Source: Simmondsia chinensis
Taxonomy: Eukaryota; Streptophyta; Magnoliopsida; Caryophyllales; Simmondsiaceae
Reading direction: 5' to 3'
NCBI GenBank assembly: GCA_018398585.1
Contig: JAGTTD010000010.1
Coordinates: 761,501-825,500 of the forward strand
DNA: 64,000 bases
Numbering within the stretch: the first letter of the stretch is position 1; each line of letters begins with the position of its first letter. Positions 62,300 through 64,000 of the stretch are shown here, in pieces. The translations under genes were made by a program, and so were the position numbers. The notes beneath the pieces were generated by a model. That model did no database searches, was not told where the DNA came from, and saw only the letters and a list, made by a program, of their open reading frames with translations.

Positions 62300-62700
62300 A
62301 ACGAGAGAGAGAATGAGATAATGATAGAAAGATAGAGATAAAGACTACCATACTCTAACCGGGTCATCTAATACCCCTATTTTAGCCCTCCATTTGGCCC
62401 TATATAAGGTCATCTCCTCCCGAAGGTTTAGGTGGGTGAGGTATTGTCGGATCATGTCAAGCCATCTCTTCTTCGGTCTGCCTCTGCCTCTTCTGCCTAA
62501 TGTAGTAATAGGTTGTTCGCATCTTATGAATGGAGCTTCGTCCGGTCTCCCTCTGACATGTCCGAACCACCTCAAACGTTGCTCCCTTAATTTATCTTCA
62601 ATGGGAGCTACGCCCAATTTGCCTCTTATGATGTCGTTTCTGATCCTATCATTCCTTGTGTGTCCGCACATCCACCTCAGCATTCGCATCTCCGCCACCG
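62016..62700 (-). mobile_element. 5'-truncated RTE-type LINE with 15-bp TSD
   Basis: ACGCATCACTTACTA (62001-62015) and ACGCATCACTTATTA (62701-62715) flank it. The minus strand encodes the LINE C-terminus without a stop from the truncation point to 62345 (RMLRWMCGHTRNDRIRND, GRGRPKKRWLDMIRQYL). The 3'UTR contains a (GACGAG)n-type microsatellite (about 62263-62310) and an A run. The last 140 bp (62016-62155) are the SINE 3' domain with a TTGTTGTTGTTATTGTTG tail. Confidence 0.9.
62345..62698 (-). pseudogene. LINE C-terminal domain (fragment)
   Basis: The 117-codon frame reads RMLRWMCGHTRNDRIRND, LRWFGHVRGRPDEAPF and GRGRPKKRWLDMIRQYLTHL, typical of the C-terminal region of RTE-clade plant LINEs. 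It is open to its natural-looking stop at 62345 but lacks RT and endonuclease because of 5' truncation. Confidence 0.85.
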
Positions 62701-62715
62701 ACGCATCACTTATTA

Positions 62716-63045
62716 ATATATATATATATATATATAGTGGTGATGTTCTTATGAGAGGATGAGCATGACATGGGTGAATTCTGCCTCTCCATTGTAATGA
62801 ACGGCCAATATTTATTGGATATTAAAAAAATTAATAATTTACAGCTAAAATTTATTAAGTATTAAAAAAATACAATTTTCTTCCCTTACTTCTTTCTACC
62901 CCATGAAGGGATACATGCCGTAAATTGTTAAATTTTTTTTAATGTTTAACAAATCTTGGCCATCCATTACAATAAAGGGTCAGGATTTGCCCCTCTTATA
63001 TTTTCGCCCTTTCATAAGAACGGTACCATATATATATATATATAT
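62716..63045. mobile_element. MITE seated in (TA)n
   Basis: TA repeats flank GATGTTCTTATGAGAGGATG on the left and CCCTTTCATAAGAACGGTAC on the right. CTCCATTGTAATGAACGGCC and TGGCCATCCATTACAATAAA form the inner inverted repeat. It resembles 32005-32560 in its target and its CTTATGAGAG words. Confidence 0.65.
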
Positions 63046-64000
63046 TAATGTAAGAGAAAAATATTATCATTACAGTAAATTATTAAAATTTAATAGTTAT
63101 TATTTTAATTTTTTTGGCAAAAGGTTTTTTTATAAGTTATTATTACTTTTTAAAAATAATAAATTTTATATAAATAAAATATAAAAATAAGCAATATAAA
63201 ATTTTATTTGTACGGAAGAAAACCTAGCTGTATGTCGGTCATCCACTAATTTTCCGCGCAAAACTTATTTAAATACCAAAAACACCCTTAAGCTTCCTCA
63301 AAATTACCAATCTACCCCTCTCCTTCTCTCTCCTCACCGGTTTTAACAAGTAGCCGTCGTCTCTTCCTATCATCTAGGGCCAGTCTTGATATTTTCGATT
63401 ATTTAAATAAAATTTTTAAATAAGACCCTTTATGTATAATAATATTTTTTTAAATTTATTAATATTAATAATTGTTACTTTAAAAAGTATAATTGTTAAA
63501 ATCTTGGGTCTCTAAAAATCCGGTAGCCTGAAATGGTTGCTTGGATGGCTTGAGGTTATATTCGACCCTGTTCTCACCAGCAAAAAGGTCATGGCCGAAT
63601 CCACCTGCCAAATTATAAAGAAAGAGAAAATTAAAATGTTGTATTCGCCTTCCCTCTCTACCTTGAGTCTTCGTAAATTACTAGTTATTTACTCCATTAA
63701 TTACTCTTTCTTTTTATATTTTGTTTAAATTAATATATTATATATATATATATATTTATTAAAAAATATATACATAATTTTATAATTTTATATAAATGAG
63801 TTTTTTTATTTTTATTTAAAATAATTATTAACGTTCATAATTTTGTTTAAATAAATTCATAATTTTTTACTTTATTTAAAATAATTTATAATATTTAATT
63901 CTACTACAAAATAATCTCTTATTTTGTTAATTTTTATCTAATTTTGTTTTGGTCACTAAGAAGCTAATTTGTCAAAAATCAAACATTACAACCTTTTTAA
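63046..64000. other. AT-rich intergenic DNA at the window edge
   Basis: No gene is seen. TA runs (about 63733-63755) and AT-rich repeat debris with AAAATAATTTATAATATTTA-type words are present. Confidence 0.5.

Overview
This is nuclear DNA of a flowering plant. The evidence is four intron-rich genes with GT-AG introns, proteins typical of land plants, CT-rich 5' leaders, and introns and intergenic spaces packed with plant-type transposon remnants. I cannot place the species from sequence alone. There are no bacterial, organellar, CRISPR or operon features.

Genes, from left to right. (1) 3295-9378 (+): RING-H2 zinc-finger protein of 429 aa in 4 coding exons, with a long 5'UTR intron upstream. 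(2) 13993-21807 (+): plastid inositol-monophosphatase-family protein of 341 aa in 9 exons, matching IMPL2/HISN7 (histidinol-phosphate phosphatase). (3) 30190-24247 (-): 26S proteasome ATPase RPT4 (subunit 10B), 398 aa in 8 exons. (4) 36832-57007 (+): nucleolar multi-RRM protein of the RBM28/Nop4 family, 934 aa in 18 exons. Genes 2 and 3 are convergent and genes 3 and 4 divergent. All four reading frames stay open across every proposed splice junction, so the models look intact. They are housekeeping genes with no evident functional link to each other.

Most of the window is mobile DNA, and the most interesting signal lies there. More than 20 short elements share one 3' domain (a shared core followed by a TTG-repeat tail). 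The full-length ones begin with a near-complete 5S rRNA-like head, so they are 5S-derived SINEs. Two others carry a different, non-5S head. Three 5'-truncated RTE-type LINEs in the same window end in the same 3' domain and also have target-site duplications, which points to the LINE that mobilises the SINEs. Several insertions are dated relative to one another by nesting: a Harbinger-like MITE inside a SINE's 5S head, a SINE inside a TIR element, a LINE inside a MITE, and a SINE inside one copy of a local duplication whose other copy is still empty.

Other mobile DNA includes a complete, young, non-autonomous LTR retrotransposon (42478-44920) that carries a fragment resembling a PTB-type RRM. 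TRIM elements are present. A hAT-like family has arms rich in GAGC/GCTC, and one member encloses what looks like a captured gene leader (35470-36340). There are several other TIR/MITE families. The last 7 kb (57008-64000) contains only repeats and AT-rich DNA.
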